Positions 54,146-63,107 of a stretch of DNA of 64,000 nt are shown piece by piece. The stretch is taken from assembly GCF_026540895.1 (NCBI RefSeq), contig NZ_JALNUR010000004.1, positions 1 to 64,000 of the forward strand, read 5' to 3'. A model generated the notes under the pieces. It had not been told where the DNA came from. It did not search any database and saw only the letters and a program-made list of their open reading frames with translations. Position 1 is the stretch's first letter, and every line of letters begins with the position of its first letter. This stretch comes from Sphingomonas sp. GM_Shp_1 (lineage in GTDB: Bacteria > Pseudomonadota > Alphaproteobacteria > Sphingomonadales > Sphingomonadaceae). The position numbers and the translations under genes were made by a program.

Positions 54146-54574
54146 TCATTTGACGCGCTGCCAGCGCTGTTCCCGGCATCCCAGCCGACCGAAGAGGCAA
54201 CCCTCGCCCACCAGGGTGCGCGCGTCGACCTGGGTAATCGTGCCCTCGACCTCGCGACCGATATCCGGGATGAAGACGGTGCCCGCCCAGCGGCCGGGTT
54301 CCTCTTCCTCAAAATCGGCGAACAACTGCGTGCCGATCAGGCGATCCGTGCCGCCGCGCGCCGCGTCGGCCTTGGCCTGCTCGCTCGCCCAGACGACGAT
54401 CCCGCACATGAGTTGCGCATCCCGTCCTCGTCCGCAGGGGGCGAAGCGAACCTGTACGGTCTTGGAGGGGTTGGCCCAGATCCCCGCCGGAACCCGCGCG
54501 TCGGCCACGCCCGCCACCATCGCGAACCCCGAACCCGCGACGGCCATCGCGGCCTTGCGCCAGTTGCTCTTCAT
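54146..54574 (-). CDS. DUF2147 domain secreted protein
   Basis: A 142-residue protein with a Sec-type signal peptide (about residues 1-26, ending ADA) and a DUF2147 domain, seen in GIWANPSKTVQVRFAPC and FEEEEPGRWAGTVFIPDIG. Four cysteines in the mature part suggest disulfides in the periplasm. Function unknown. The ATG at 54574 has GGGAG nine bases upstream; the frame is open further only as a shadow of the MFS gene. Confidence 0.8.
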   Translation of the reverse strand: MKSNWRKAAMAVAGSGFAMVAGVADARVPAGIWANPSKTVQVRFAPCGRGRDAQLMCGIVVWASEQAKADAARGGTDRLIGTQLFADFEEEEPGRWAGTVFIPDIGREVEGTITQVDARTLVGEGCLFGRLGCREQRWQRVK

Positions 54575-54636
54575 TCGGCTCAACTCCCGATCTTTGCTGT
54601 TCTTTCGGGAATGTAGGGAGCGCAGTGGGCAAAGCA

Positions 54637-54666
54637 AAACGGCCGGTGGATCGCTCCACCGGCCGC
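54637..54666 (-). terminator. Rho-independent terminator after the MFS transporter gene
   Basis: On the minus strand CGGCCGGTGGA (54666-54656) pairs with TCCACCGGCCG (54651-54641) around a four-base loop, then TTTTGCTTT follows. It lies about 27 bases after the transporter stop codon. Confidence 0.85.
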
Positions 54667-54692
54667 CTCGAAAACAGGACCCAAGGGACTTA

Positions 54693-56027
54693 TCAGGACG
54701 CGCGCTTGGCGAGTTCCTTGTTGATCCCCAGCGCGGCCAGCGTGGCGATGGCGCCCGAGAGCAGATAGACGCCGACCGACAGCAGCCCGAAATTGCTCGA
54801 CAGCAGCAGCGCGGCGAGCGGCGCGAAGCCCGCGCCCAGCAGCCATGCGAGGTCCGAGGTGATCGCCGCGCCCGTATAGCGACGCAGCGGCGAGAAGCCC
54901 GAGTTGATGACGCCCGACGACTGGCCGAACGCCAGACCCAGCAGCAGGAAGCCCAGGACGATATAGACCGTCTCGCCCGTGCCGCCCTGATCCAGCAACT
55001 GCGGCGCGAAACCGGCATAGGCGGCGATCGCGGCGGCCGACGCGCCGAGCAGGGTGCGACGACCCACGCGGTCGGCGATCTTGCCCGAGGCGAGGATCGC
55101 AATCACACCGACGATGCTGCCGATGATCTCGATCATCATGAAGTCCTGCGGCTTTTCACGATTGAACAGCACGACCCAGGACAGCGGGAACACGGTAACG
55201 ATGTGGAACATCGCGAAGCTGGCGAGCGGAGCGAAGGCGCCGAGCAGCACGGTGCGACCTTCGGTGCGCATCGTCTCGCCGACCGGTGCGGGCTGAAGCT
55301 CACGGGTTTCGAACAGGCGCTGGAACTCCGGCGTCGCCACGATGCGAAGACGCGCGAACAATGCCACCACGTTGATCGCGAAGGCGACGAAGAAGGGATA
55401 GCGCCAGCCCCAGTCGAGGAAGTCGGCGGTGCTCAGCGTCGTCAGGAAGAAGGCGAACAGGCCGTTGGCGACGAGCAGGCCGAGCGGTGCGCCCAGCTGC
55501 GGGATCATCGCATACCAGCCGCGCCGGCGCTCCGGCGCGTTCAGCGACAGGAGCGAGGGGAGGCCATCCCAAGCGCCGCCCAGCGCCAGGCCTTGCATGA
55601 TGCGGAAGATGCCGAGCAGCACCGCCGCCGACGTCCCGATCTGCTGATAGCCGGGCAAGAAGGCGATCGCCATCGTCGACCCGCCGAGCAGGAACAGCGC
55701 GATGGTCAGCTTGACCCCGCGGCCCAGGCTGCGGTCGACCGCCATGAAGATGAAGGTGCCGATCGGGCGCGCGATGAACGCCAGCGAGAACAGCGCGAAC
55801 GAATAGAGCGTGCCGGTCAGCGCGTCGACATAGGGAAAGATCAGCGACGGGAACACCAGCACCGAGGCGATGGCGTACACGAAGAAGTCGAAGAACTCCG
55901 ACGTACGTCCGATGATGACGCCGATGGCGATATCGCCCGGCGCGACATGGTGCGGATCGCGGGCATTGACCAATCGCGCGTCCCGCTCAAGGGGCGTCGA
56001 GGTCGATGCGGTTAACTCTGCGCTCAT
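54693..56027 (-). CDS. MFS transporter, metabolite:H+ symporter-like
   Basis: A 444-residue inner-membrane transporter with about 12 hydrophobic helices. The N-terminal half has SEFFDFFVYAIASVLVFPSL and the MFS motif region FIARPIGTFIFMAVDRSLGR; the second half repeats the pattern at KIADRVGRRTLLGASAAAIA. The sequence type is closest to the MHS family that moves small organic acids or osmolytes, but the substrate is not fixed. It is divergent from cyoA by about 170 bases and ends at a strong terminator. Confidence 0.88.
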   Translation of the reverse strand: MSAELTASTSTPLERDARLVNARDPHHVAPGDIAIGVIIGRTSEFFDFFVYAIASVLVFPSLIFPYVDALTGTLYSFALFSLAFIARPIGTFIFMAVDRSLGRGVKLTIALFLLGGSTMAIAFLPGYQQIGTSAAVLLGIFRIMQGLALGGAWDGLPSLLSLNAPERRRGWYAMIPQLGAPLGLLVANGLFAFFLTTLSTADFLDWGWRYPFFVAFAINVVALFARLRIVATPEFQRLFETRELQPAPVGETMRTEGRTVLLGAFAPLASFAMFHIVTVFPLSWVVLFNREKPQDFMMIEIIGSIVGVIAILASGKIADRVGRRTLLGASAAAIAAYAGFAPQLLDQGGTGETVYIVLGFLLLGLAFGQSSGVINSGFSPLRRYTGAAITSDLAWLLGAGFAPLAALLLSSNFGLLSVGVYLLSGAIATLAALGINKELAKRAS

Positions 56028-56141
56028 CGGCTGCCAGTCCTGACTTCTTCCAAGTTATTGAGGCAGGTCGGTTGCAGTGCAAAAAGACCGCGCATGACCG
56101 CCATTCTCCTGTGCCTATGCGCCTTTCGATCGGCCACGGGG

Positions 56142-56160
56142 ATTGGACAAACTGTCCAAT
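56142..56160. promoter_or_regulatory. Perfect dyad upstream of cyoA
   Basis: ATTGGACA (56142-56149), AAC, TGTCCAAT (56153-56160) form a perfect 8+3+8 palindrome. Directly beside it lie GTGCGCAC (56161-56168) and GCACGTGC (56165-56172), two overlapping self-complementary stretches. The dyad is about 38 bases upstream of the cyoA start and 115 bases from the divergent MFS start, a typical operator position. The binding protein cannot be named; size and centre suit a dimeric HTH repressor. Confidence 0.5.
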
Positions 56161-56197
56161 GTGCGCACGTGCAGCAAAGGCGTAGCGGCCATGGCAT

Positions 56198-57409
56198 ATG
56201 TCTCATTCGTCGAGCCTTGCGCGCCTGCGCCCTCTTCGCTGGGCCGCCTTGCCCCTCCTGGCCATGCTGGGGGGATGCGACGCGGTCGTGCTCAACCCTG
56301 CCGGTGACGTCGCCGTGCAGCAACGCGATCTGGTGCTGATCGCGACGGCCCTGATGCTGCTCATCATCATTCCGGTGATGGCGCTGACGGTGCTGTTCGC
56401 GTGGCGCTATCGCAAGAGCAATACCGAGGCCGAGTATGATCCGGAGTTCGATCACTCGACCATGCTCGAACTGGTGATCTGGTCGGCCCCGCTGCTGATC
56501 ATCATCTGCCTGGGCGCGGTCACCTGGACCAGCACCCATCTGCTCGACCCGTATCGCCCGATCGAGCGGACCGCACCGGGCCAGCCGATCGCCACGGGCG
56601 TCAAGCCGCTCGAGGTGCAGGTCGTCGCGCTCGACTGGAAGTGGCTGTTCATCTATCCCGAGCAGGGTATCGCTACGGTCAACGAACTGGCGCTGCCGGT
56701 CGATCGTCCGGTCGAGTTCCGCTTGACCGGAACCTCGGTGATGAACGCCTTCTATATCCCGGCGATGGCGGGCATGATCTACACCATGCCCGGCATGGAG
56801 ACGAAGCTGCACGCGGTGATGAACCGTGAGGGCACGTTCAAGGGGCTGTCGTCGCACTATAGCGGCGCGGGCTTCTCGGGGATGAACTTCCCCGTCTATG
56901 CGCTCCAGTCGAACGGCTTCGACCAGTGGGTCGAGAAGGTTCGCGGCTCGCAGGCCGGTCAGGACAAGGGCAAGGGGCAACTGACCCGCGCGACCTTCCT
57001 GACGGTCGAAAAGCCCAGCGAGTATGTGCCCGCCATGTACTTCAACGGCGTGCAGGGCGGCCTGTTCGACCGCGTCGTCAATCGCTGCGTCGCCGAGAAC
57101 ACGCCGTGCATGTCGGACGTGATGATGCACGACCGGATGACCGGTGGCGGCGACCCGCACAAGATGAAGGTCGGTGAGGGCAATCCGCCCGTCAACAATA
57201 CCGGCCCGATGCATGGCGAGCGGACCAAGGGCGCGCTGGAAAAGTCGCCCGAGGAGATTCAGACCTCTCCGCATCAGAGCAAGGAGCCTGTGCCCTCCAA
57301 CGGTGCGCAGGAACCGGGCGAGATGAAGAACCGCCGCATGTCCTTCCTTTCCATCCCGCAGACCCCCGGCCCGCAGACCTTCGGTCATGCCGGTGCGGGT
57401 CGCGGCTGA
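56198..57409 (+). CDS. cyoA: Cytochrome o ubiquinol oxidase subunit II
   Basis: A 403-residue lipoprotein subunit. The signal ends in lipobox LGGC, two transmembrane helices lie at about residues 42-67 and 88-110, and the periplasmic cupredoxin-like domain follows. The CuA ligands of cytochrome c oxidases are absent (the loop reads [12 protein letters not shown]), which marks it as a quinol oxidase subunit. A low-complexity Pro/Glu/Gly tail of about 80 residues extends the C-terminus beyond the typical length. The gene starts a compact operon with cyoB 12 bases downstream. Confidence 0.93.
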   Translation: MSHSSSLARLRPLRWAALPLLAMLGGCDAVVLNPAGDVAVQQRDLVLIATALMLLIIIPVMALTVLFAWRYRKSNTEAEYDPEFDHSTMLELVIWSAPLLIIICLGAVTWTSTHLLDPYRPIERTAPGQPIATGVKPLEVQVVALDWKWLFIYPEQGIATVNELALPVDRPVEFRLTGTSVMNAFYIPAMAGMIYTMPGMETKLHAVMNREGTFKGLSSHYSGAGFSGMNFPVYALQSNGFDQWVEKVRGSQAGQDKGKGQLTRATFLTVEKPSEYVPAMYFNGVQGGLFDRVVNRCVAENTPCMSDVMMHDRMTGGGDPHKMKVGEGNPPVNNTGPMHGERTKGALEKSPEEIQTSPHQSKEPVPSNGAQEPGEMKNRRMSFLSIPQTPGPQTFGHAGAGRG

Positions 57410-57420
57410 GGCACGCCATC

Positions 57421-59415
57421 ATGGACAACATCATAAAGACCATCTTCGGACGGCTATCGATCGAGTCGCTACCGATCCACGAGCCCATCGTCGTCGGCAC
57501 CTTCCTGGGTGTCGCGGTCGGCGGCATCGCGGTGCTGGCGCTCATCACCAAGTTCAAGCTGTGGGGCTATCTCTGGAAGGAGTGGTTCACCACCGTCGAT
57601 CACAAGCGCATCGGGATCATGTATATGATCCTGGGCATCGTGATGCTGCTGCGCGGCTTTGCCGACGCCCTCATGATGCGCGGGCAGCAGGCGATCGCGT
57701 TCGGCGATAACCAGGGCTTCCTGAACTCGCACCACTATGATCAGGTGTTCACCGCCCACGGCGTCATCATGATCTTCTTCGTGGCGATGCCGATCATCAC
57801 CGGACTGATGAACTATGTCGTGCCGCTCCAGATCGGCGCGCGCGACGTGTCCTTCCCGTATCTCAATAACTTGAGCTTCTGGATGACCGCGGGCGGCGTC
57901 GTGCTGGTCATGGCCTCGCTGTTCATCGGCGAGTTCGCGCGGACCGGCTGGCTGGCCTTCCCGCCCTTGTCGGAACTGGACTTCAGTCCCGATGTCGGTG
58001 TCGACTATTATATCTGGGCCTTGCAGGTGGCGGGTGTCGGTACGACCCTGTCGGGCATCAACCTGATCGCGACCATCATCAAGATGCGCGCGCCGGGCAT
58101 GACCATGATGAAGCTGCCGGTGTTCTGCTGGACCTCGCTGTGCGCGAACGTCCTGATCGTCGCCAGCTTCCCCGTGCTGACCGCCACGCTCGTCCTGCTG
58201 TCGCTCGACCGCTATGTCGGCACCAACTTCTTCACGAACAATCTCGGCGGCAACCCGATGATGTACGTGAACCTGATCTGGATCTGGGGCCACCCGGAGG
58301 TATACATCCTGATCCTGCCGCTGTTCGGCGTGTTTTCGGAAGTGACCTCGACCTTCTCGGGCAAGCGGCTGTTCGGCTATACCTCGATGGTCTACGCCAC
58401 GATCGTCATCACGATCCTGTCGTACTTGGTCTGGCTGCACCACTTCTTCACCATGGGTTCGGGCGCCAGCGTCAACTCGTTCTTCGGCATCACCACCATG
58501 GTGATTTCGATCCCGACGGGGGCGAAGATCTTCAACTGGCTGTTCACCATGTACAAGGGGCGCATCCGGTTCGAGCTGCCGATGATGTGGACCATCGCGT
58601 TCATGCTGACCTTCACCATCGGTGGCATGACCGGCGTTCTGCTGGCCGTACCGCCCGCCGACTTCGTGCTGCATAACTCGCTGTTCCTGATCGCGCACTT
58701 CCACAACGTGATCATCGGCGGCGTGCTGTTCGGTGCCTTCGCCGCGATCAACTATTGGTGGCCCAAGGCCTTCGGGTTCAAGCTCAACGAGTTCTGGGGC
58801 AAGGTGTCGTTCTGGCTGTGGGTCATCGGCTTCTGGGTCGCCTTCACGCCGCTCTACATCATGGGCCTGATGGGCGTGACGCGTCGCCTCCATCACTTCG
58901 ACGACCCGTCGCTGCAAATCTACTTCGTCATCGCCCTGCTGGGCGGGTTGATGATCGCGGGCGGTATCGGGGCTTTCCTGGTCCAGATCGGCGTGTCGAT
59001 CTGGAAGAAGGAAGAACTGCGCGACGTGACCGGCGATCCCTGGGACGGTCGTACGCTGGAATGGGCGACCTCGTCGCCGCCGCCGGACTACAACTTCGCG
59101 TTCACGCCGGTCATCCACGAGTTGGACGCTTGGTACGACATGAAGGACAAGAAGGCCGAGGCGCCGATCGAGGGCTATCGCGCGATCCACATGCCCAAGA
59201 ACACGGGCACCGGCGTCATCATAGCCGGTCTGTCGACCGCCTTCGGCTTCGGGATGATCTGGTACATGTGGTGGCTGGCGGCCATCGCGCTGATCGGTGT
59301 CGTCGTCGTCGCCATCTGGCACACGTTCAACTATGACCGCGATTACTACATCCCCGTCGAGGAAGTCGTGGCAACGGAAAGCGAGCGGCGTCGCCTGCTC
59401 GGGCAGGGAGCCTGA
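57421..59415 (+). CDS. cyoB: Cytochrome o ubiquinol oxidase subunit I
   Basis: A 664-residue polytopic subunit holding the low-spin haem and the haem-copper centre where oxygen is reduced. It has about 15 membrane helices. Key motifs are [15 protein letters not shown] with a haem-ligand His, [13 protein letters not shown] with the CuB His and the cross-linked Tyr, WLHHFFTMG with two CuB histidines, and [15 protein letters not shown] with the haem histidines. It lies 11 bases after cyoA and three bases before cyoC. Confidence 0.96.
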   Translation: MDNIIKTIFGRLSIESLPIHEPIVVGTFLGVAVGGIAVLALITKFKLWGYLWKEWFTTVDHKRIGIMYMILGIVMLLRGFADALMMRGQQAIAFGDNQGFLNSHHYDQVFTAHGVIMIFFVAMPIITGLMNYVVPLQIGARDVSFPYLNNLSFWMTAGGVVLVMASLFIGEFARTGWLAFPPLSELDFSPDVGVDYYIWALQVAGVGTTLSGINLIATIIKMRAPGMTMMKLPVFCWTSLCANVLIVASFPVLTATLVLLSLDRYVGTNFFTNNLGGNPMMYVNLIWIWGHPEVYILILPLFGVFSEVTSTFSGKRLFGYTSMVYATIVITILSYLVWLHHFFTMGSGASVNSFFGITTMVISIPTGAKIFNWLFTMYKGRIRFELPMMWTIAFMLTFTIGGMTGVLLAVPPADFVLHNSLFLIAHFHNVIIGGVLFGAFAAINYWWPKAFGFKLNEFWGKVSFWLWVIGFWVAFTPLYIMGLMGVTRRLHHFDDPSLQIYFVIALLGGLMIAGGIGAFLVQIGVSIWKKEELRDVTGDPWDGRTLEWATSSPPPDYNFAFTPVIHELDAWYDMKDKKAEAPIEGYRAIHMPKNTGTGVIIAGLSTAFGFGMIWYMWWLAAIALIGVVVVAIWHTFNYDRDYYIPVEEVVATESERRRLLGQGA

Positions 59416-59418
59416 TCC

Positions 59419-60057
59419 ATGTCGACCGACGTTCTGAGCGCCGATCCGGCAAAGAACCCGACCTATTATCTGGTCGAGGACGAGGATCATCATCACGAAT
59501 CCGGTGGCTCGACCGCCATCGGCTTCTGGATGTACCTGATGAGCGACTGCCTCATCTTCGCCATCCTGTTCGCCACTTACGGCGTGCTGGGCACCAGCTA
59601 TGCGGGCGGGCCGACCCCGCGGGAGATTTTCGAACTCCCGCTGGTCGCGCTCAACACCTCGATGCTGCTGCTATCGTCGATCACTTATGGCTTCGCCATG
59701 ATCGCGATGGAGAAGAACCAGAAGTCGAACACGCTGATCTGGCTGGGCATCACCGGCCTGTTCGGCCTCGCCTTCCTGTCGATCGAGCTCTACGAATTCG
59801 CCAACCTCATCCATGAGGGCGCGGGTCCGCAGCGTTCGGCCTTCCTGTCGTCCTTCTTCACGCTGGTCGGCACGCACGGCCTGCACGTCACCTTCGGCTC
59901 GATCTGGTTGGTCACGCTGATGGTGCAGGTGGGCCGCTTCGGCCTGATCGAGGCGAACAAGCGTCGCCTGATGTGCCTGTCGATGTTCTGGCACTTCCTG
60001 GACGTCGTCTGGATCGGCGTCTTCACCTTTGTCTATCTGCTGGGAGTTCTCCGTTGA
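59419..60057 (+). CDS. cyoC: Cytochrome o ubiquinol oxidase subunit III
   Basis: A 212-residue membrane subunit with five helices, recognised by the start of helix I ([20 protein letters not shown]), the helix with [11 protein letters not shown], and the late [15 protein letters not shown] and [19 protein letters not shown]. It stabilises subunit I. The N-terminal tail is rich in Asp, Glu and His. Its stop overlaps the start of cyoD. Confidence 0.95.
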   Translation: MSTDVLSADPAKNPTYYLVEDEDHHHESGGSTAIGFWMYLMSDCLIFAILFATYGVLGTSYAGGPTPREIFELPLVALNTSMLLLSSITYGFAMIAMEKNQKSNTLIWLGITGLFGLAFLSIELYEFANLIHEGAGPQRSAFLSSFFTLVGTHGLHVTFGSIWLVTLMVQVGRFGLIEANKRRLMCLSMFWHFLDVVWIGVFTFVYLLGVLR

Positions 60058-60461
60058 GCGCTCATCCTCCCCATGGTCATGGCGACCACGCCAATCTGGA
60101 CCATGATCTCCACGCGCATGGCGATACCCATGGCCATGGCTCGATGAAGGGTTACATGATCGGCTTCGTGCTGTCGGTGATCCTGACGGCCATCCCGTTC
60201 TGGGCGGTCATGACCGGCGCGCTGGGCGACACCCAGACGACCGCCTTGGTCATCATGGGCCTGGCCTTCGTCCAGATCGTCGTCCACATGATCTACTTCC
60301 TCCACATGAACACCAAGTCGGAGGGTGGCTGGACGATGATGGCGCTGGTGTTTACCGCTGTCCTGGTCGTCATCACGCTGAGCGGATCGATCTGGGTCAT
60401 GTATCACATGAACACCAACATGATGCCGGACATGGCCGCCCAATTGGGCGGCGGCATGTAA
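60054..60461 (+). CDS. cyoD: Cytochrome o ubiquinol oxidase subunit IV
   Basis: A 135-residue subunit with three membrane helices after a His-rich N-terminus ([20 protein letters not shown]). The start is an unusual TTG at 60054, overlapping the cyoC stop as TTGA, with GGGAG about eight bases upstream; no ATG fits upstream. The family motif region is [15 protein letters not shown]. The role is assembly and stability of the oxidase. The TAA overlaps the ATG of the SURF1 gene. Confidence 0.93.
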   Translation: MSAHPPHGHGDHANLDHDLHAHGDTHGHGSMKGYMIGFVLSVILTAIPFWAVMTGALGDTQTTALVIMGLAFVQIVVHMIYFLHMNTKSEGGWTMMALVFTAVLVVITLSGSIWVMYHMNTNMMPDMAAQLGGGM

Positions 60462-61171
60462 TGGCCGATGCTGGCGTCAGCGGAGAGCGGCGCGGCCGCT
60501 CGCCGCTGGTGCCGGCGATCCTGACCGCGATCGGCCTGGCCCTGATCGCGGCTTTCCTGTCGCTCGGCGTGTGGCAGTTGCAGCGCCGGGTTTGGAAGCT
60601 GGACCTGATCGCCAAGGTCGATGCCCGGCTCCACGCCGCCCCGGTCGCGGCTCCCCCGACCGCCGGTCCCGAGGACGTCTATCGCCGGGTCACCGCGACG
60701 GGCACCTTCCGCAACGATCGCGAGACGTTCGTCCAGGCGGTTACCGAGAAGGGACCGGGCTATTGGGTCCTGACGCCGCTGGTCGGACCGCGCTTCACCA
60801 TCCTAGTCAACCGTGGTTTCGTGCCCGCCGAGCGCCGGGCCGATCATGACCGCCCGACTGGACCGGTCCGCGTCACCGGACTCGTCCGGATCAGCGAGCC
60901 GAAAGGGGCGTTCCTCCGCTCGAACGATCCGGTGGCCGATCGCTGGTATTCGCGCGATGTTGAGGCGATCGCGGCGGCCAAGCAATTGGGCCCCGTCGCT
61001 CCGTATTTCATCGACGCCGACGCCACGCCCAATCCGGGCGGCTATCCGGTCGGCGGGCTGACGGTCGTCGCCTTCCGCAACAGCCATTTGTCCTATGCGC
61101 TGACCTGGTTCGCGCTGGCGATCCTGACCGTCGTCGGGCTGGTCATCCTGTGGAGGCGGGGCCGCGAGTGA
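60461..61171 (+). CDS. SURF1 family oxidase assembly protein
   Basis: A 236-residue protein with two membrane helices, near residues 20-40 and 212-230, flanking a periplasmic domain. The SURF1 signatures are LSLGVWQLQRRVWKLDLI and GPGYWVLTPLV, then ILVNRGFVPAERR. It helps insert haem into the oxidase subunit I. It overlaps cyoD by one base and regB by four bases, so it is in the same operon. Confidence 0.9.
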   Translation: MADAGVSGERRGRSPLVPAILTAIGLALIAAFLSLGVWQLQRRVWKLDLIAKVDARLHAAPVAAPPTAGPEDVYRRVTATGTFRNDRETFVQAVTEKGPGYWVLTPLVGPRFTILVNRGFVPAERRADHDRPTGPVRVTGLVRISEPKGAFLRSNDPVADRWYSRDVEAIAAAKQLGPVAPYFIDADATPNPGGYPVGGLTVVAFRNSHLSYALTWFALAILTVVGLVILWRRGRE

Positions 61172-62478
61172 CCGGCGTCCCGCCTTTCCTGCCGTTCACC
61201 ATCCGCCCGCGCGAAGCGGATGCGACGGCGGGGACGGCGAATATGCGCCAGTTGATCCACCTTCGCTGGATGGCGGTGGCGGGACAGTTGGTGACGATCC
61301 TGTTCGTCAACCGGGTCATGGGCGTTCAGCTTCCCGTGGTGGCCATGATGGGCGTGCTCGGCATGGCGGTGGCGATCAATCTGCTCAGCCATTTCCGCCT
61401 GCGCTTCCATCGGATCACCAACACCGAGCTGCTCTTCGCACTGATGTTCGATGTCGGCACGTTGACGCTTCAGCTGTTCCTGGCGGGTGGCGCGACCAAC
61501 CCGTTCATCTCGCTCTATCTCATCCAGGTGGTGTTGGGCGCGGTCCTGCTGGAGACTTGGTCCGCCTGGGCGCTGGCGGGGATCACCGGCGTCTGCTTCG
61601 GCCTGTTGTCGCTCCACCATCGGCCGCTGGCATTTCCGCCATGGCTGTTCGGCGACATCGCCGGGCTGCATACGCTGGGCAATTGGTTGAGCTTCGCGAT
61701 CGTCGCGGGCCTCCTGATCCTGTTCGTCACCCGCATCAGCCACAATCTCCGCCAGAGCGCGGCGCGGCTGGCCGATCTGCGCGAGCAGGCGTCGGAGGAG
61801 GAGCATATCGTCCGCATGGGCCTGCTCGCCTCGGGCGCGGCGCATGAACTGGGCACGCCGCTGGCCAGCCTGTCGGTGATCCTGAGCGATTGGCGGCGGG
61901 TGCCCAAGCTTCGCGACGACGCCGAACTCATGGGCGAGATCGCCGAGATGCAGGCCGAGGTCCAGCGCTGCAAGGCCATCGTCACCCGCATCCTTCAGTC
62001 CGCCGGAGAGCCGCGCGGTGAGGCGGCGGAGCTGTCCGAGGTCGGGCGCTTCATCGACACGATCGTCGGCGAGTGGCGGCAAAGCCATGCCCAGGTAGCG
62101 CTCGATTATCAGCGGACCGACGATGACGCGGCGATCGTGTCCGATCCCGCGATCAAGCAGGCGGTGTGGAACGTGCTCGACAATGCGGCGGAGGCGTCGC
62201 CGCACTGGGTCGGGCTGTCGGTCACGCGCGAGGGCGGGGCGGTCGCCGTCCGGGTCACCGATCGGGGGCCGGGCTTCACCACTTCCACCCTGTCGCAGGT
62301 CGGCCGTCCGCAGCAATCGACCAAGGGGGAGGGGCACGGCGTCGGCCTGTTCCTGGTCTCCAGCGTAGTGCGCAAGCTGGGCGGACGGGTGGAGGCCGCC
62401 AATCGGCCGGAGGGTGGCGCGGTCGTCACCCTGACACTACCTCTGAGCATGATCGGCTTATCGGATCGGGAGGCATGA
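61168..62478 (+). CDS. regB: Redox sensor histidine kinase RegB/ActS/PrrB
   Basis: A 436-residue kinase with about six membrane helices. The quinone-binding motif is GGATNPF at residues 107-113, and the H-box is GAAHELGTPLASLSVIL with His226. The redox-active cysteine of the family lies in QRCKAIVTRIL (Cys268). The ATPase domain has NVLDNAAEASP, DRGPGF and GHGVGLFLV. The start is GTG at 61168 in GTGA overlapping the SURF1 stop; the in-frame ATG at 61150 lies inside that gene. In related bacteria RegB controls terminal oxidases, nitrogen and carbon metabolism through RegA. Confidence 0.93.
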   Translation: MTGVPPFLPFTIRPREADATAGTANMRQLIHLRWMAVAGQLVTILFVNRVMGVQLPVVAMMGVLGMAVAINLLSHFRLRFHRITNTELLFALMFDVGTLTLQLFLAGGATNPFISLYLIQVVLGAVLLETWSAWALAGITGVCFGLLSLHHRPLAFPPWLFGDIAGLHTLGNWLSFAIVAGLLILFVTRISHNLRQSAARLADLREQASEEEHIVRMGLLASGAAHELGTPLASLSVILSDWRRVPKLRDDAELMGEIAEMQAEVQRCKAIVTRILQSAGEPRGEAAELSEVGRFIDTIVGEWRQSHAQVALDYQRTDDDAAIVSDPAIKQAVWNVLDNAAEASPHWVGLSVTREGGAVAVRVTDRGPGFTTSTLSQVGRPQQSTKGEGHGVGLFLVSSVVRKLGGRVEAANRPEGGAVVTLTLPLSMIGLSDREA

Positions 62479-63011
62479 TGGACGAGGAACGGTCCCTGGT
62501 AATCGTCGAGGATGACGAGACCTTCGCGCGCACGCTGCAACGCTCCTTCGAGCGGCGGGGCTATCGTGTGTGGGTGGCGCATGGGCCGGATGCGCTGGTC
62601 GGGGTCCTGTCGGAGACGACGCCGCGCTATGCGGTGGTCGACCTGAAGCTCGGTCAGGCGTCGGGGCTCGCCTGCGTCCAGACGCTCCATGCGCACGACC
62701 CGGAGATGCTGATCGTCGTGCTGACCGGTTTTGCCAGCATCGCGACGGCGGTCGAGGCGATCAAGCTCGGCGCGTGCCATTATCTCGCCAAGCCGTCCAA
62801 CACCGACGATATCGAAGCCGCCTTCCACAAGGCAGGTGGCGATACGACGACCGCGATCACCGACCGGCCCAGTTCGATCAAGACGCTGGAATGGGAGCGG
62901 ATCAACGAGACTCTGGCCGAAACCAACTTCAATATTTCCGAAACCGCGCGTCGGCTGGGCATGCACCGCCGGACGCTGGCCCGGAAGCTGGAGAAGCGCC
63001 ACGTTCCATAG
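62478..63011 (+). CDS. regA: Redox response regulator RegA/ActR/PrrA
   Basis: A 177-residue regulator. The receiver has phosphoacceptor Asp55 (AVVDLKLGQ) and Lys105 (LAKPSNTDD). A short linker leads to the very conserved Fis-type HTH with NISETARRLGMHRRTLARKL at about residues 152-171. The ATG at 62478 has GGGAGG four bases upstream, and another ATG at 62475 sits inside ATGA. It is the partner of RegB and ends the oxidase operon. A palindromic element follows, convergent with the DUF885 gene. Confidence 0.94.
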   Translation: MDEERSLVIVEDDETFARTLQRSFERRGYRVWVAHGPDALVGVLSETTPRYAVVDLKLGQASGLACVQTLHAHDPEMLIVVLTGFASIATAVEAIKLGACHYLAKPSNTDDIEAAFHKAGGDTTTAITDRPSSIKTLEWERINETLAETNFNISETARRLGMHRRTLARKLEKRHVP

Positions 63012-63013
63012 GG

Positions 63014-63093
63014 CAGGTGGAGGGGTATCGGCTCATCGAGCGGGATACCCCTCCGTCAGGCCTCCGGCCTGCCACCTCCCCTTACAGGGGAGG
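63014..63093. repeat. Composite palindromic intergenic element, copy C
   Basis: Inverted repeats GGAGGGGTATC (63019-63029) with GATACCCCTCC (63044-63054), then CAGGCC/GGCCTG (about 63058-63070), then CCTCCCC/GGGGAGG (63075-63081 with 63087-63093). Same modules and order as copy B. It lies between regA and the convergent DUF885 gene and may end both transcripts. Confidence 0.75.
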
Positions 63094-63107
63094 AATTGAG
63101 ACAGGTA

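Noticed and set aside
57469..59496. 675-codon open frame on the minus strand
   Set aside because: Antisense to cyoB; Asp/His/Arg-rich translation typical of a shadow frame.
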